A DNA stretch of 64,000 nt from Psychrobacter urativorans (GCF_904846675.1 NZ_CAJHBT010000001.1:1-64000), one strand, 5' to 3'; shown: positions 20,471 to 30,417, counted from the stretch's first letter. A program made the numbers and translations. Notes: a model not told the origin generated them from the letters alone.

Positions 20471-20878
20471 CCCAATATCCTTAATAAAACTGACAAAAAA
20501 GCGTAAAGATGCCTACTGCTGTGAAAATTAAATTATCATAGCATAAACTCAAACCAATACGTTATAGACAGTCAGGGTTTTTTATAAGTTATTTTTTACT
20601 CATTTAGCACAAATTTATCGACAGTATACTGAACTATTTGCTATAAAAACACATCGATGAGCCCATCATCTTAGATGGCTAAAGTCTACTCTATATCCTG
20701 AACAAACACATTAAAGGCTTTGACTTTACTGACATTTTTCATTATAATAACTGCCCTTGTACTACCGCACAAGATTATCCTAGTTTGAGCTGATGTCTGT
20801 AATTTTGAGGTATTGCGACTACATACTAATATACAGCCAAGCTAATGCCCTTGTATCTCATCCCCAAAAGGAGTCTTC
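20471..20878. other. Upstream region of rpsU
   Basis: About 400 bases between divergent genes. Holds the rpsU promoter at 20720-20748; nothing else recognised. Confidence 0.6.
20720..20748 (+). promoter_or_regulatory. Sigma-70 promoter of rpsU
   Basis: TTGACT, 17-base spacer, TATAAT: near-consensus and the best promoter in the window. Predicted leader is about 125 nt to the rpsU ATG. Confidence 0.8.
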
Positions 20879-21094
20879 ATGCCTGCAGTTAAGGTTAAAG
20901 AGAACGAACCAGTTGATATCGCTATCCGCCGTTTTAAGCGTGCTTGCGAAAAAGCTGGTGTTTTATCAGATGTTCGTAAACGTGAATTTTATGAAAAACC
21001 AACGCAAGAGCGTAAGCGTAAAAAAGCCGCTGCCGTAAAGCGTTATAAGAAAAAATTACAACGTGAAACTATCCGTACCACACGTCTGTACTAA
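20879..21094 (+). CDS. rpsU: 30S ribosomal protein S21
   Basis: 71-aa basic protein of the small subunit. It begins [11 protein letters not shown], has [11 protein letters not shown] in the middle and ends in a Lys/Arg-rich tail ([14 protein letters not shown]), as in gammaproteobacterial S21. A strong AAAGGAG ribosome site, strong promoter and strong terminator bracket it. dnaG and rpoD, its usual operon partners in enterics, are not adjacent; a YqeY-like gene follows instead. Confidence 0.97.
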   Translation: MPAVKVKENEPVDIAIRRFKRACEKAGVLSDVRKREFYEKPTQERKRKKAAAVKRYKKKLQRETIRTTRLY

Positions 21095-21191
21095 AATTAA
21101 TGATGTGAAATTAAGTATTTAAAAGCTTAATTTCAATCCTCATTAACAGAAATGCACCAAAATTTTGAAGCTTATCCGCCCTATATATACC

Positions 21192-21230
21192 AACGCCGCT
21201 GCTATCCATTGATATCAGCGGCGTTTTTTA
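21192..21230 (+). terminator. rpsU terminator
   Basis: AACGCCGCTG / CAGCGGCGTT arms and a run of six Ts. Confidence 0.9.
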
Positions 21231-21350
21231 TGCTACAATTTTGACTATCAGCAACTTCTATTTGCGACTGTTCAGTATACTTTAATTAAGAAAATATCAT
21301 TAACCAATTTTTATTTAGAACTTTTTTATTAATAAGGAAGAATAATAATC

Positions 21351-21800
21351 ATGAGCCCACTTAAACAAAACTTAGCAGACACTATCATAAAGTCTATGAA
21401 AGCCCGTGAGATTGAGCGCGTTAAAGTCTTACGTAACGTCCAAGCAGTCATCAAACAAATCGAAGTTGATCGTCGAGTAGAGCTTGATGATGCTGATGTC
21501 TTAGAAGTATTACAAAAGCAGCTCAAGCAGCGTCATGAATCATTGACGATCTTTACCGAAAATGACCGTGATGACTTAGCAGCCAAAGAGCAGTTTGAGA
21601 TTAATATTATTAATGAATTCATGCCCAAGCAAATGGATGATACTGAGCTTGCCGCTTTAGTGAATGCAGAAATTGCTGAGCAAGGCGCAAAATCCATGCG
21701 TGATATGGGCAGTGTAATGGGCGTTCTAAAAACTAAAACTGCTGGTCGTGCAGATCCAGCGATTATCTCAAAGTTAGTAAGAAAAGCGCTACAACCTTAA
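21351..21800 (+). CDS. GatB/YqeY-domain protein
   Basis: 149-aa protein of the YqeY family, which resembles the tail domain of the GatB amidotransferase and may interact with tRNA; the cellular role is not established. It shows the family pattern MKAREIERVKVLRNVQAVIKQ, a central LKQRHESLTIF and the C-terminal MRDMGSVMGVLK with AGRADPAIISKLVR. The rpsU-yqeY pairing is a frequent gene order. AAGGAAG lies upstream. Confidence 0.88.
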   Translation: MSPLKQNLADTIIKSMKAREIERVKVLRNVQAVIKQIEVDRRVELDDADVLEVLQKQLKQRHESLTIFTENDRDDLAAKEQFEINIINEFMPKQMDDTELAALVNAEIAEQGAKSMRDMGSVMGVLKTKTAGRADPAIISKLVRKALQP

Positions 21801-21865
21801 AAACTGAGCCATTTGCTTAAGACTATAGATTCTTAAAGCTTAAGCCACTTAAAAGCATAAAGCAC

Positions 21866-21900
21866 AACCGCCTAAGGCTTAAAGTCTTTGGCGGTTTTTA
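21866..21900. terminator. Convergent terminator yqeY-like / M48 gene
   Basis: AACCGCC / GGCGGTT arms with an inner AG..CTT pairing and T-run; it overlaps the stop codon of the minus-strand protease gene. Confidence 0.7.
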
Positions 21901-23521
21901 CGTCTTTAATTTCCTGGGTTATGTTTGCTAATAGCGGACGGGCGCTACTGGCTTGAGCGCTAGTTTGCAACTGCTCGGTCAGCTTTTTAGCTTGGATAAG
22001 CGATATCAGCGCGGCATCATAACGCCCATTCCATAATTGGTCATGGCTGCGATAACGTAGTGCATTAATAGTAGCAATACGCGCCAGCTGCGGTGAAGTC
22101 GAGGTTTTGGCAAGTTTTTCATTGGCCAGTTGTAAGCTTTGCCAAGCATAACGGTCACTGGGATGCTGCAAAGTGAGTGGTTTTAACAATATTTGTGCTT
22201 GGGTTGGCTGATTGCTATTGGTCAGTGCCTCGGCTAAATATAAGCGCAAATCGCGACGTTCAGGATAAAGACGCTGCTGAGCTGCTAATACTTCGGCAGC
22301 TTGTTGCCATTTATTTTGCTCGCTAAGTACTTGGCTATGCGTAATAGACAATAGCGGCTCCAATGCTTGCATTTGCGAGTTCGGCAAGGCTTGCAGCTGC
22401 GCCATAATAGAACTGGCCTCATCAAAACGCTGCTGCTGCCCATACCAATGCATTAGTGCCACTTTTGCACCAACACTGTTCTTCGCAGCAGTGGTCAGCT
22501 CAGTTTGTGAGGCATGCTTGCCGGTAATTTGTATCCGCCAATAGAGTAAGTCAAATAATGCTTGATGACGCTGCTGCTTCGCAAGCGATAGTGTAGGATA
22601 GCGTTGTGCACGGCTTTGGGCTTCACTAAGGCGCTCATTGCTTAAAGGATGCGAGCGCACAAAGCTGGGCAAAAACCGATTTTCGACTTGATTGAGCTGG
22701 CTTTGTTTATTCATCGTCGCAAAAAACCGAGGCATCGCTCGTGGGTCATAGCCAGCTTGGGTCATAATCTGCATTCCCACTCGATCCGCTTCGCGCTCAT
22801 TACTACGACTAAAGGCCATGTTGTTGTTCATAGCAGCAGTCTGACTGCCCATCATCACCGCCGCTGCTGCATCGCCACCACTATTAACGGCTGATGCGGC
22901 AATCGCTGCCAGCATACCACCGATTTGTATTAATAGCGCTTGGCGACGCTCATCCGCTCCATGTTCATAATGGCGCTGACTGATGTGCGCGACCTCATGC
23001 GCCACTACGCTTGCCAGCTCATCCATACTGCTTGCCGCCAATATCGTGCCGGTATTGATACCAATGACCCCGCCCGGTGCTGCAAAAGCATTGATACTGG
23101 GATTATCGATAATGACCATCCCCAGTGGTGCTTGCTGCCGTGCTTGCGCATTAAGCCGCCACGTCATCTCTTTTACGGTCTCTTGGACCCAAGGGTCGTG
23201 CTCCATCTTGGTACGGCCATTGATGTTTTGTAGCGACCACTCACCGATGAGTTTATTTTGATATTGATCAGCAAAGCTCAACCCTTGGCCATCTAAACTT
23301 GGCAGCACCAATTCTTCTGCATCCGGCTGCCGCCATAAACCGGTCATAGGACTAGGGCTGGTATCAGATGTCGACGCGTTTGCCATCAAAGACGCCGCCT
23401 GACTGTGGTTGCTGGCGCTGCTGAGCATAAGCGCTGAAGCACTCAATAGTAATACTCCAGCATAGCGGTGCGCCTGCCGTGGGTACAACGACGTTCGGGC
23501 GCTTGAGCTTAGTCTATCCAT
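21872..23521 (-). CDS. BepA-like M48 metalloprotease with TPR region
   Basis: 549-aa periplasmic protease/chaperone resembling BepA (YfgC), which supports outer-membrane protein assembly and LptD maturation. A signal peptide (hydrophobic core LLLSASALML) ends around residue 43. The M48 domain has zinc motif HEVAH (175-179) and the third-ligand motif NEREADRVG (near 245), plus AAPGGVIGINTG before it. The C-terminal half is a helical repeat region consistent with TPRs. The family assignment is firm. BepA itself, rather than another M48-TPR paralogue such as LoiP-like proteins, is inferred from the TPR tail and length. Confidence 0.85.
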   Translation of the reverse strand: MDRLSSSARTSLYPRQAHRYAGVLLLSASALMLSSASNHSQAASLMANASTSDTSPSPMTGLWRQPDAEELVLPSLDGQGLSFADQYQNKLIGEWSLQNINGRTKMEHDPWVQETVKEMTWRLNAQARQQAPLGMVIIDNPSINAFAAPGGVIGINTGTILAASSMDELASVVAHEVAHISQRHYEHGADERRQALLIQIGGMLAAIAASAVNSGGDAAAAVMMGSQTAAMNNNMAFSRSNEREADRVGMQIMTQAGYDPRAMPRFFATMNKQSQLNQVENRFLPSFVRSHPLSNERLSEAQSRAQRYPTLSLAKQQRHQALFDLLYWRIQITGKHASQTELTTAAKNSVGAKVALMHWYGQQQRFDEASSIMAQLQALPNSQMQALEPLLSITHSQVLSEQNKWQQAAEVLAAQQRLYPERRDLRLYLAEALTNSNQPTQAQILLKPLTLQHPSDRYAWQSLQLANEKLAKTSTSPQLARIATINALRYRSHDQLWNGRYDAALISLIQAKKLTEQLQTSAQASSARPLLANITQEIKDVKTAKDFKP

Positions 23522-24003
23522 GAAATGCCTATTGGTTAAGGGACCATGCTGCTGATTAAGAGGGTGCTAATGGTTACAGATATTAGAATAGTTGAATTAA
23601 ATATAATCTTATTTTCGACTATACGAGCTTGATTGCATGAGGTCAATTTTAGTGTGGTTTTGAGTACCAATATCTAGGTGACCGTCACTTTTATGCAACA
23701 TTGTTTTATAAGCCTCATGATCTTATCAAGCCTAACGCATATCTCTTAAATATTCATAGGTATGGTAACGACATTCAGGCTTGCAATATATGACGGCAAC
23801 ATATGACTGCAATTGCTTGCCGCTGATTTGTTATAATAGACAAACCATCTCCATACTATTTACTTTTAATACCGTTATGAAAATAGCTGTTTTAAGAAGC
23901 TATTTCTTTAAAAATTGTCGTTCTAACAACTACTGTTCTAAAAAACGATTACTTTTAACAGTAACGTTTAAAAACTGAATATTAAGCCTCCAAGGATTTC
24001 ATT
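23522..24003. other. Upstream region of the TusA-like gene
   Basis: About 480 AT-rich bases. Contains the extended -10 at 23828. A 65-codon open frame at 23781-23978 has no ribosome site or recognisable product and I treat it as chance. Confidence 0.5.
23828..23837 (+). promoter_or_regulatory. Extended -10 element upstream of the TusA-like gene
   Basis: TTGTTATAAT in the context GATTTGTTATAATA, as for potA. It lies about 165 bases before the ATG. Confidence 0.5.
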
Positions 24004-24492
24004 ATGTCCGCTGACCCTCACTCGACAATTACTTTGCACGCCCCTGCTCATATCTGTTTGACGCAGACATTACCTGAGGCGACAAAAACGACTATTACCT
24101 CTCTACTGAGTTTATTACCAGCGGACTGCATTGGTGCTGTAAAAATAATTGACAGTGTCCAGCTAGACGATAATGATGTGCTGGCGACATCAGCTATTCA
24201 CATTAAAAGTATAGTCGACGGTCGCGGACTGGCTTGCCCAATGCCGCTACTAAAAACCAAAGTGGCATTGCGCGAGGTTAATATCGGCGAATCACTGTAT
24301 GTGGTCGCAACCGACCCCAATTCGCAAGCTGATATCACCGCATTTTGCCAGCAGACTCAGCAACCAAATACTGCTCAAAGCCTGTCATTAGTGCTCAATC
24401 AAACCACTGCTGGCCTTAAAAATAATAGACTGCCTGCTCATACGTCCGATACAATATTTCACTTCATCATTACCAAAACCGATAGCAACTAA
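24004..24492 (+). CDS. TusA-family sulfur-carrier protein with N-terminal extension
   Basis: The central part, VDGRGLACPMPLLKTKVAL (about residues 74-92), is the TusA/SirA signature with its catalytic Cys in CPMP, followed by GESLYVVATDPNSQADI. Such proteins relay persulfide sulfur to tRNA thiolation, molybdenum cofactor or other acceptors. The protein is 162 aa, about twice a minimal TusA, with roughly 70 unassigned residues in front and 30 behind. AAGGAT precedes the ATG. It lies 85 bases upstream of rpoH on the same strand and may share its transcript. Confidence 0.82.
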   Translation: MSADPHSTITLHAPAHICLTQTLPEATKTTITSLLSLLPADCIGAVKIIDSVQLDDNDVLATSAIHIKSIVDGRGLACPMPLLKTKVALREVNIGESLYVVATDPNSQADITAFCQQTQQPNTAQSLSLVLNQTTAGLKNNRLPAHTSDTIFHFIITKTDSN

Positions 24493-24577
24493 GTGGCGCT
24501 ATCCTTTACAATTAAGACCATCAGATTTTTCATCGATAATTTTGCTTATTTATTCCATTTAAATCAAGGTCAAGAAT

Positions 24578-25639
24578 ATGGCTACTGACTCGACGACAAC
24601 CAAAACGACAAAAGCGACAAAAGCGCAAGACAAAGGTAATGACAGTCAGGACAAAACTACTCCTGCTGCTGCAACCAACCCAGCCCGTGAAGCTGCACTG
24701 AAGGCTGCGGCACAGCGTCCACCTTATGATGCTAGTGCGCTAGAAGATACTAGCACGCGCGATTTAGTACCGGCTATGCCCACGCATCTGTCTGCGCCTG
24801 GGGTAAATGTGGGCGCGTATATCAATACGGTACATCAAATACCCATTTTGACCCCCACCCAAGAGCAAGAGCTGGCGCATCGCTATTATGATGAAGGCGA
24901 TGTTGAGGCGGCGCGTTTGCTAGTGATGTCACATCTACGTTTTGTGATTCATATTGCCCGCAGTTATTCAGGCTATGGTTTACCGCAAGCGGATTTAATC
25001 CAAGAAGGTAATCTGGGCTTAATGAAAGCGGTCAAACGCTTTGACCCCAATAAGGGTGTGCGCTTAGTGTCCTTTGCGGTGCATTGGATTAAGGCGGAAA
25101 TTCACGAATTTGTGATTCGCAACTGGCGCATTGTCAAAGTTGCGACTACCAAGGCGCATCGTAAATTATTCTTTAATCTACGTAGCCTTAAAAAGACCAA
25201 TAATCAGCTGACCTTAGAAGAAGCGGATGCCATTGCCAATGACTTGAATGTCACGCGCAAACAAGTGCTGGAGATGGAGTCGCGCCTTACCTCTTATGAT
25301 GCCTCGTTTGAGACCCAATCGAGTGATGACGACGACGGGCGTTACGCGCCGCAGCTCTTCTTAGAAGACGGTATCGATCCTGCCGAGATGGTAGAAGAAT
25401 CCGACTGGGAAGAAAATAATTCTTCAGCACTGATAGCAGCAATGGATACTCTAGATGATCGCTCACGAGATATCGTCGAGCAACGCTGGCTTACTGAGCA
25501 AAAATCTACCTTACACGAGCTGGCAGCAGTCTATTCTATCTCTGCGGAACGGGTACGCCAAATCGAGAAAAATGCCATGGATAAAATTCGTGATGCCATG
25601 ACCATCGATAGTGTGATTTTGCCGGATGACATTCAATAA
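24578..25639 (+). CDS. rpoH: RNA polymerase sigma-32 factor RpoH
   Basis: Heat-shock sigma factor. The diagnostic RpoH box RKLFFNLRSLK lies at about 195-205, between region 2 (LRFVIHIARSYSGYGLPQADLIQEGNLGLMKAVKRFD) and region 4 (HELAAVYSISAERVRQIEKNAM). It is 353 aa against about 285 in E. coli. The extra length is mostly a Thr/Lys/Ala-rich N-terminal tail of about 65 residues, perhaps regulatory or a wrong start, although the AAGGTC site supports this ATG. DUF423 and thiS follow closely. Confidence 0.95.
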   Translation: MATDSTTTKTTKATKAQDKGNDSQDKTTPAAATNPAREAALKAAAQRPPYDASALEDTSTRDLVPAMPTHLSAPGVNVGAYINTVHQIPILTPTQEQELAHRYYDEGDVEAARLLVMSHLRFVIHIARSYSGYGLPQADLIQEGNLGLMKAVKRFDPNKGVRLVSFAVHWIKAEIHEFVIRNWRIVKVATTKAHRKLFFNLRSLKKTNNQLTLEEADAIANDLNVTRKQVLEMESRLTSYDASFETQSSDDDDGRYAPQLFLEDGIDPAEMVEESDWEENNSSALIAAMDTLDDRSRDIVEQRWLTEQKSTLHELAAVYSISAERVRQIEKNAMDKIRDAMTIDSVILPDDIQ

Positions 25640-25689
25640 ATGGGCAGTCAGTAGGCAATAGCGGACTATTAAGAAAATAAGGTTTGATA

Positions 25690-26064
25690 ATGATCAATTG
25701 GATAGGTATTGCAGCGATTAATCTTGCCATTGCAGTAGGCTTAGGAGCATTTGGTGCCCATAGTATTAAAAATATAGCCAATGCTCAGCAGCTTGAATGG
25801 TGGCACACCGCGACGCTATATCTATTTATCCACGCGCTGGGGTTATTACTGGTAGGTTTACTAATTCGCCTTAATGTTGCCTCGCAAACGACCGCATGGC
25901 TATTACAAATTGGCGTTATTATCTTTGCGGGTAGCCTATATGCTATGACCCTTGGCGCGCCGCGTTGGTTTGGTGCTATCACGCCTATTGGCGGCGTTTT
26001 AATGATTGCCGGCTGGATATGGTTGGCAGTCACTACTTTTCGACTGGGTAATCAAGCGAGCTAA
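25690..26064 (+). CDS. DUF423 small membrane protein (YgdD-like)
   Basis: 124-aa inner-membrane protein of the DUF423 (COG2363) family with four hydrophobic helices. Typical features are GLGAFGAHSIK near the N-terminus, EWWHTATLYLFIHALGLLL and TPIGGVLMIAGW. The function is unknown. I start at ATG 25690 with AAGG upstream; an in-frame TTG precedes it. The gene begins 50 bases after rpoH. The same family sits near rpoH and thiS in pseudomonads as I recall, so this block looks ancestral. Confidence 0.85.
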   Translation: MINWIGIAAINLAIAVGLGAFGAHSIKNIANAQQLEWWHTATLYLFIHALGLLLVGLLIRLNVASQTTAWLLQIGVIIFAGSLYAMTLGAPRWFGAITPIGGVLMIAGWIWLAVTTFRLGNQAS

Positions 26065-26151
26065 ACGAAAATATCATCATTAGTTGATTAAAAACTGTCA
26101 ATAAAGGAATTACTAATAAAAGATCGCTACAATAATCAGGGAGCAAGTATT

Positions 26152-26352
26152 ATGAGTCTCGTTAGTGTCAATGGAAAAACCTTACAGACTACCCATCAGA
26201 GCGTGCAATTGGTGGTTAATGAGCTGGGGCTAAGTGCCGGGCGTTATGCCGTTGAAGTTAATGGTGAGCTTATTCCTAAAAGCGAGCTTGGACAGTTACG
26301 TATTGTCGACGGTATGATTATAGAAGTCGTTCAAGCGGTTGGTGGCGGTTAA
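26152..26352 (+). CDS. thiS: Sulfur carrier protein ThiS
   Basis: 66-aa ubiquitin-like protein ending in the required Gly-Gly (VGGG), which is adenylated and thiocarboxylated to donate sulfur to ThiG. VNGK near the N-terminus and the VVQAVGGG end fit the family. GGGAG precedes the ATG. It is followed directly by a terminator, so thiG is not co-transcribed; thiG is at 1.9 kb. Confidence 0.93.
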   Translation: MSLVSVNGKTLQTTHQSVQLVVNELGLSAGRYAVEVNGELIPKSELGQLRIVDGMIIEVVQAVGGG

Positions 26353-26701
26353 TGTTTAATTATTTTTGAGCAATCCTAATTTTAAATAGTTCTATAAAAT
26401 AAAAAGAACCGCAAGCGCATGATACGTTTGCGGTCCTTTTTATTATTGATGCTCCATTATCTATATTTTCTTATTGGTGGCTAGCTTTTAATAAATCTAA
26501 CAATAATGGTTAGTCTGATAGGACAGTAATTATAGGTCTATTATTATAGTTATTGTTAATCACTATCGCTATCAAACTAGCCAAGAGGTTAAAGAGCTAA
26601 ATGCTATGTTGTAAAGTTTAACTAATCCTTATATTGGCTGATTGTCCAATAACGCTGGCTACCTAATTTATTGAACTGGTTCATTAAACTACTGTATTAA
26701 A
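26353..26701. other. thiS-hpf convergent spacer
   Basis: About 350 AT-rich bases. After the thiS terminator nothing recognisable was found, and no gene. Confidence 0.5.
26400..26442 (+). terminator. thiS terminator
   Basis: Arms ACCGCAAGCG / CGTTTGCGGT with flanking A- and T-runs. Confidence 0.85.
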
Positions 26702-27082
26702 TTAGGACACTGGCTCGATATCAGCAACTTCATTGTCTGCATAGCGTCCGTCACGACCAGCCCCTTGAATTTTCTTACGCTCTTGACGGGTTTTATATTT
26801 GCGCACTTGTCTCTCAAGTTTGTCCGCCATCTCATTAATGGCTTTATACATATCATCGTCAAATGCTTGAACGAACATTTCTTGGCCTGATACTCGCATG
26901 ATGGCTTCTGCTTTATTGCTCTTTTTACCACCATCGCTGGCACCACTATTATCCAGCGACAAAATCACTTGAATACTTTGTATCTGATCAAAGTGACGTC
27001 CTATTTTGGTTAATTTGTCATGGACAGCGGTGTTCATGGCTTCAGTTACGGTGATGTGGTGTCCACTGATAGAAACATTCAT
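26702..27082 (-). CDS. hpf: Ribosome hibernation promoting factor (HPF/RaiA family)
   Basis: 126-aa ribosome-binding stress protein that stabilises inactive ribosomes. It opens MNVSISGHHITVTEAMN, has KIGRHFDQIQSIQVILSLD, then EMFVQAFDDDMYKAINEMADKLERQV, the standard HPF core; a charged tail follows. It lies downstream of rpoN on the same strand, as in many gammaproteobacteria, but 378 bases away, wide enough for its own promoter. AAGGACA is the ribosome site. Confidence 0.93.
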   Translation of the reverse strand: MNVSISGHHITVTEAMNTAVHDKLTKIGRHFDQIQSIQVILSLDNSGASDGGKKSNKAEAIMRVSGQEMFVQAFDDDMYKAINEMADKLERQVRKYKTRQERKKIQGAGRDGRYADNEVADIEPVS

Positions 27083-27460
27083 ATTATTGTCCTTATAGTT
27101 ATCTCTGAAAGTACAACCGATGATTAAGAATTCCCATCTTAATTACCTTACCTTATCAATAGCTCTGTTCGATTTGACACATTGTTAATGATATATCCTG
27201 TCATTATTATGTACGACTGTCATAGATAAACCGATTGGCAGTTATTATTGATATGCCTCTAATTTGTCATGAAAGTACGGTAGTGGCAAGACAGTAAAAT
27301 GTAATTAAATGTAATTAAAGCTAGGTCTGCTTATACAACTCTATATAATCAGGAATTTTTATTTTTTATATATGAGTTTAGGTATAATGATGTTACAGAT
27401 GAACAATTAGAATTATTGATGAACGCTCAAAGCTTGTAATATACGTTCACTTTTTAAAAT
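27083..27460. other. rpoN-hpf intergenic region
   Basis: 378 AT-rich bases between same-strand genes; the ptsN/lptB genes often found near rpoN are absent. No hairpin of terminator quality was found. Confidence 0.5.
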
Positions 27461-29098
27461 CTAATATTTCTGTTTGCGCTGGGTTGACGAATTAATGTTC
27501 ATGGCTTCGCGATATTTGGCAACGGTACGCCGCGCGATATCGATACCATCAGCAAATAGAGTAGCTTGAATACGGCTATCGGACAGAGGTTTTTTAGGGT
27601 TTTCGTCGGCTATTATCTGCTTAATCATCGCGCTAATGGCCGTGGAAGAGATATCGCCGTCACTGCTATTAACATGCGATGAAAAGAAGTGCTTAAGTGA
27701 AAATAAACCTTGCGGAGTCAAGATAGTTTTACTGGTGGTCAGGCGCGAAACGGTGGACTCATGCAAGTCCACTTCTTCTGCAATGTCCTTTAGAATAAGG
27801 GGCTGCATAGCGGTTGCCCCGTGTTGCAAATACTCTTGCTGATAGCGCACTATGCTGGTTGCAACCTTTAGTAAGTTTCGATTGCGCTCCTCAATACTGC
27901 GGATAAATAACCGCGCATCGACGAGATTATCACGCAAATATTGATTGTCAGGGCTGTCATCACCGCGTTTGACCAAGCTTGCATATTCCTTATTGACCCG
28001 CAGTTTGGGCAAGGTCTCAGGATTGAGGCGCACATGCCAGCCGTCCTCTTGGCCTTGCGCGCTGTTAGCGCTATCGCTACGACGTATCGGCGACACTAAC
28101 ACGTCCGGAATATCATAGCTGGCAGGCGGCTGGGTGTAATCAGGCTGGCTACTCTGAAAAGATAAGCCCGGCGCAGGATTTAGGGTGCGCAATAACGTCA
28201 GCGCTGGGGTAATGTGCTCAGGGAGCAGTCCAGTAGCAGCAGTTAAGGCTTTAATATTATTGCTGACTAAATGCTCGCTTGCTGATAGTAAAGCTTGTGC
28301 ATATGCTAAATATGGGGTATCAGGGTTAAGTTTAGACAATTGAATAGCAAGGCATTCGTTCAGATTACGAGCGCCTACCCCTAGTGGATCACAGGATTGA
28401 ATAACACGTAGCACCGCTCTTATCTCATCATGCTCAACGTAGCTGTCCCATTGATAAAAGCTGGCCATAGTCTCAAAGCTTTGCAGTAACTCATCAATAT
28501 CTAGCTGCACAAAGCCCATATCATCCATAGAATCCATCAGATAATTGGCAATAAGCATATCAATATCAGATAAATGCTTAAAGTTGAGCTGCCAGCGTAC
28601 ATGGTCTTGAATGCTAGCGCTGGTACTGCCTTGATAGCTGTCAAGCTCGTCGCTATCTACACGGGCAGCGCTAGAGAATGCTTGCGTATTAAAGCTATCA
28701 CTATCAAAACTATCTGACCCAAAGTTGCTGTCCAATGAGCCGTCATTATCGACCGCATCGTTATTAATATTAGTCTGCTGTAATCTATCTAAACTATCGC
28801 TTGATATATCATCATAATCAGCATCGCTGCTAGTGTTAGTCTTTACATCGGCTTGCGCATTGCTATTCCACATCTCAAGGGTTAAAGGCTCAGTTTTCTC
28901 AACGGATAGATCATCATTATGGTCGTCAGCCTCATCGTCTTCAATACGCTCAAGCAGCGGATTACTGTCCAGTTTTATCTGAACTTCTTGTGCCAGCTCA
29001 AGACTAGAGAGCTGCAACAACTTGATAGCCTGCTGCATCTGCGGAGTGAGCTTTTGCGAGGTGTTCAGCGTGGCGGCTAACCCGAACGACATACTCAT
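27461..29098 (-). CDS. rpoN: RNA polymerase sigma-54 factor RpoN
   Basis: Alternative sigma factor for enhancer-dependent promoters. Region I (TQKLTPQMQQAIKLLQLSSLEL, about 15-36) is Gln/Leu-rich as expected; region II is long and acidic with many Asp/Ser; the core-binding and HTH regions follow; the RpoN box ARRTVAKYRE lies near residues 526-535. The 545-aa length is slightly above average owing to the acidic region II. LptB and PTS genes usually upstream are not present; the upstream neighbour is a divergent nitrilase-family gene. Confidence 0.96.
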   Translation of the reverse strand: MSMSFGLAATLNTSQKLTPQMQQAIKLLQLSSLELAQEVQIKLDSNPLLERIEDDEADDHNDDLSVEKTEPLTLEMWNSNAQADVKTNTSSDADYDDISSDSLDRLQQTNINNDAVDNDGSLDSNFGSDSFDSDSFNTQAFSSAARVDSDELDSYQGSTSASIQDHVRWQLNFKHLSDIDMLIANYLMDSMDDMGFVQLDIDELLQSFETMASFYQWDSYVEHDEIRAVLRVIQSCDPLGVGARNLNECLAIQLSKLNPDTPYLAYAQALLSASEHLVSNNIKALTAATGLLPEHITPALTLLRTLNPAPGLSFQSSQPDYTQPPASYDIPDVLVSPIRRSDSANSAQGQEDGWHVRLNPETLPKLRVNKEYASLVKRGDDSPDNQYLRDNLVDARLFIRSIEERNRNLLKVATSIVRYQQEYLQHGATAMQPLILKDIAEEVDLHESTVSRLTTSKTILTPQGLFSLKHFFSSHVNSSDGDISSTAISAMIKQIIADENPKKPLSDSRIQATLFADGIDIARRTVAKYREAMNINSSTQRKQKY

Positions 29099-29512
29099 GA
29101 TTTGTGGTTTATACTCCGATATTTTATAGCTTTTGTTATTATTAATCTTTTAATTATTGCTAATTTGATTGTACAAAGTTGCCATTACTACTTATATTGT
29201 TATTCATAATAGTGAGCAAGACAGCATCCAGACATGACCCTATCATTCTTTATAGTAAGGTTGCCATGATAATTTACAGCGATAATTTATATCATATTAT
29301 ATTTTATACGCCATAGCGATATTCTTATATTTTATCAACAGAAGTAGGCAGATATATAAGCGCGCTACTAAATCCTTAAAAATTGTCATGTTAATATCTG
29401 ATAGTAGAGCTACCATTAATAGCCCTTTAATAAAACTCTACTAATGCTAACCAAGTATTACTGAGACTATATATCACTATATTACTGAAACCCTACACTA
29501 CTGAGAGCATAT
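29099..29512. other. Divergent region rpoN-amidase
   Basis: About 410 very AT-rich bases. Just before the amidase ATG are imperfect copies of ACTGAGA followed by CTATATAT or GCATATAT. No gene seen. Confidence 0.5.
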
Positions 29513-30388
29513 ATGAAAAATCAGATGACCATTGCCGCCGTACAGATGAATAGCCAACAAGATGTCGAGGCCAATCTTGCCACTATTAAAGCAGCGATTA
29601 GCGATGCGAGCGCGCAAGGAGCTAGCCTTGTTGTGCTGCCGGAGAACTGTTGCAGTATGGGTGAGCAGCGGGCAACCGCTGAGCGTTTTGAGGCCTTATC
29701 AGCGACTTTGGCAGACTATGCTCGCACATATGGGGTATATGTCCTTGCCGGCTCACTGCCATGCCCTTATCGTCCTGATGGCCTTATCATTCCCGACGGT
29801 CGTATGCGTCAAGTTAGCCTGCTGTTTGCCCCAGACGGTATGCAAGTAGCCCGTTATGACAAGATTCATTTATTTACCGCTACGGTTGCTGACAAACAAG
29901 GCAGCTATAACGAGGCGGCGACCTTTGAGCCTGGCACGCAGACGGTGGTTACGCCAATTGAGGTAAACGATGCGGTTTGTCAATTGGGCATGATGGTATG
30001 TTTTGATTTACGTTTCCCAGCGCTGGCTCAACGTTTGCGTCAAGCAGGTGCCGATATGTTAAGCGCTCCTTCTGCTTTTACTTATTTGACCGGTCAGGCG
30101 AATTGGTCGCTACTCTTACAGGCACGAGCTTTAGACAGTCAATGTATGGTCATTGGGGCGGCGCAAGGCGGTGAGCATATCTATAAAACCGGCAATCCAC
30201 GCCAAACGTGGGGCCATGCCGCGATTACTGCTTTTGATGGAAGTGTGGTTAATAGCTATGAGGAGAGTGCGCTTCAAGGTCAAGCGGCGACTAAAAATTA
30301 CGCGCTCGTATTAGCATGCTTAGATAAATCAGCACAACGGCAAGGACGACAAAAGATGCCTATTTTTCAGTGCCATCGCTTGGCATGA
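29513..30388 (+). CDS. Nitrilase-superfamily amidase, Nit1-like
   Basis: 291-aa carbon-nitrogen hydrolase. The catalytic triad is visible: Glu in VVLPENCC (about residue 43), Lys in YDKIHLF (about 115) and Cys in MVCFDLRFPALAQRLRQAG (about 164). The sequence fits the Nit1/deaminated-glutathione amidase branch, a metabolite-repair enzyme. Other omega-amidases of the same superfamily cannot be excluded. It runs towards xerC, with only 29 bases between the two stops. Confidence 0.82.
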   Translation: MKNQMTIAAVQMNSQQDVEANLATIKAAISDASAQGASLVVLPENCCSMGEQRATAERFEALSATLADYARTYGVYVLAGSLPCPYRPDGLIIPDGRMRQVSLLFAPDGMQVARYDKIHLFTATVADKQGSYNEAATFEPGTQTVVTPIEVNDAVCQLGMMVCFDLRFPALAQRLRQAGADMLSAPSAFTYLTGQANWSLLLQARALDSQCMVIGAAQGGEHIYKTGNPRQTWGHAAITAFDGSVVNSYEESALQGQAATKNYALVLACLDKSAQRQGRQKMPIFQCHRLA

Positions 30389-30417
30389 TTTAGCTTTTAT
30401 ACTTTGAACGTTCAAAA

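Noticed and set aside
23781-23978. 65-codon open frame upstream of the TusA-like gene
   Set aside because: No ribosome site, no recognisable motif, AT-rich and lying across the promoter region.
25785-26033. Antisense ORFs over housekeeping genes (this one over the DUF423 gene)
   Set aside because: Out-of-frame shadow of a confident gene, without its own ribosome site or motifs.
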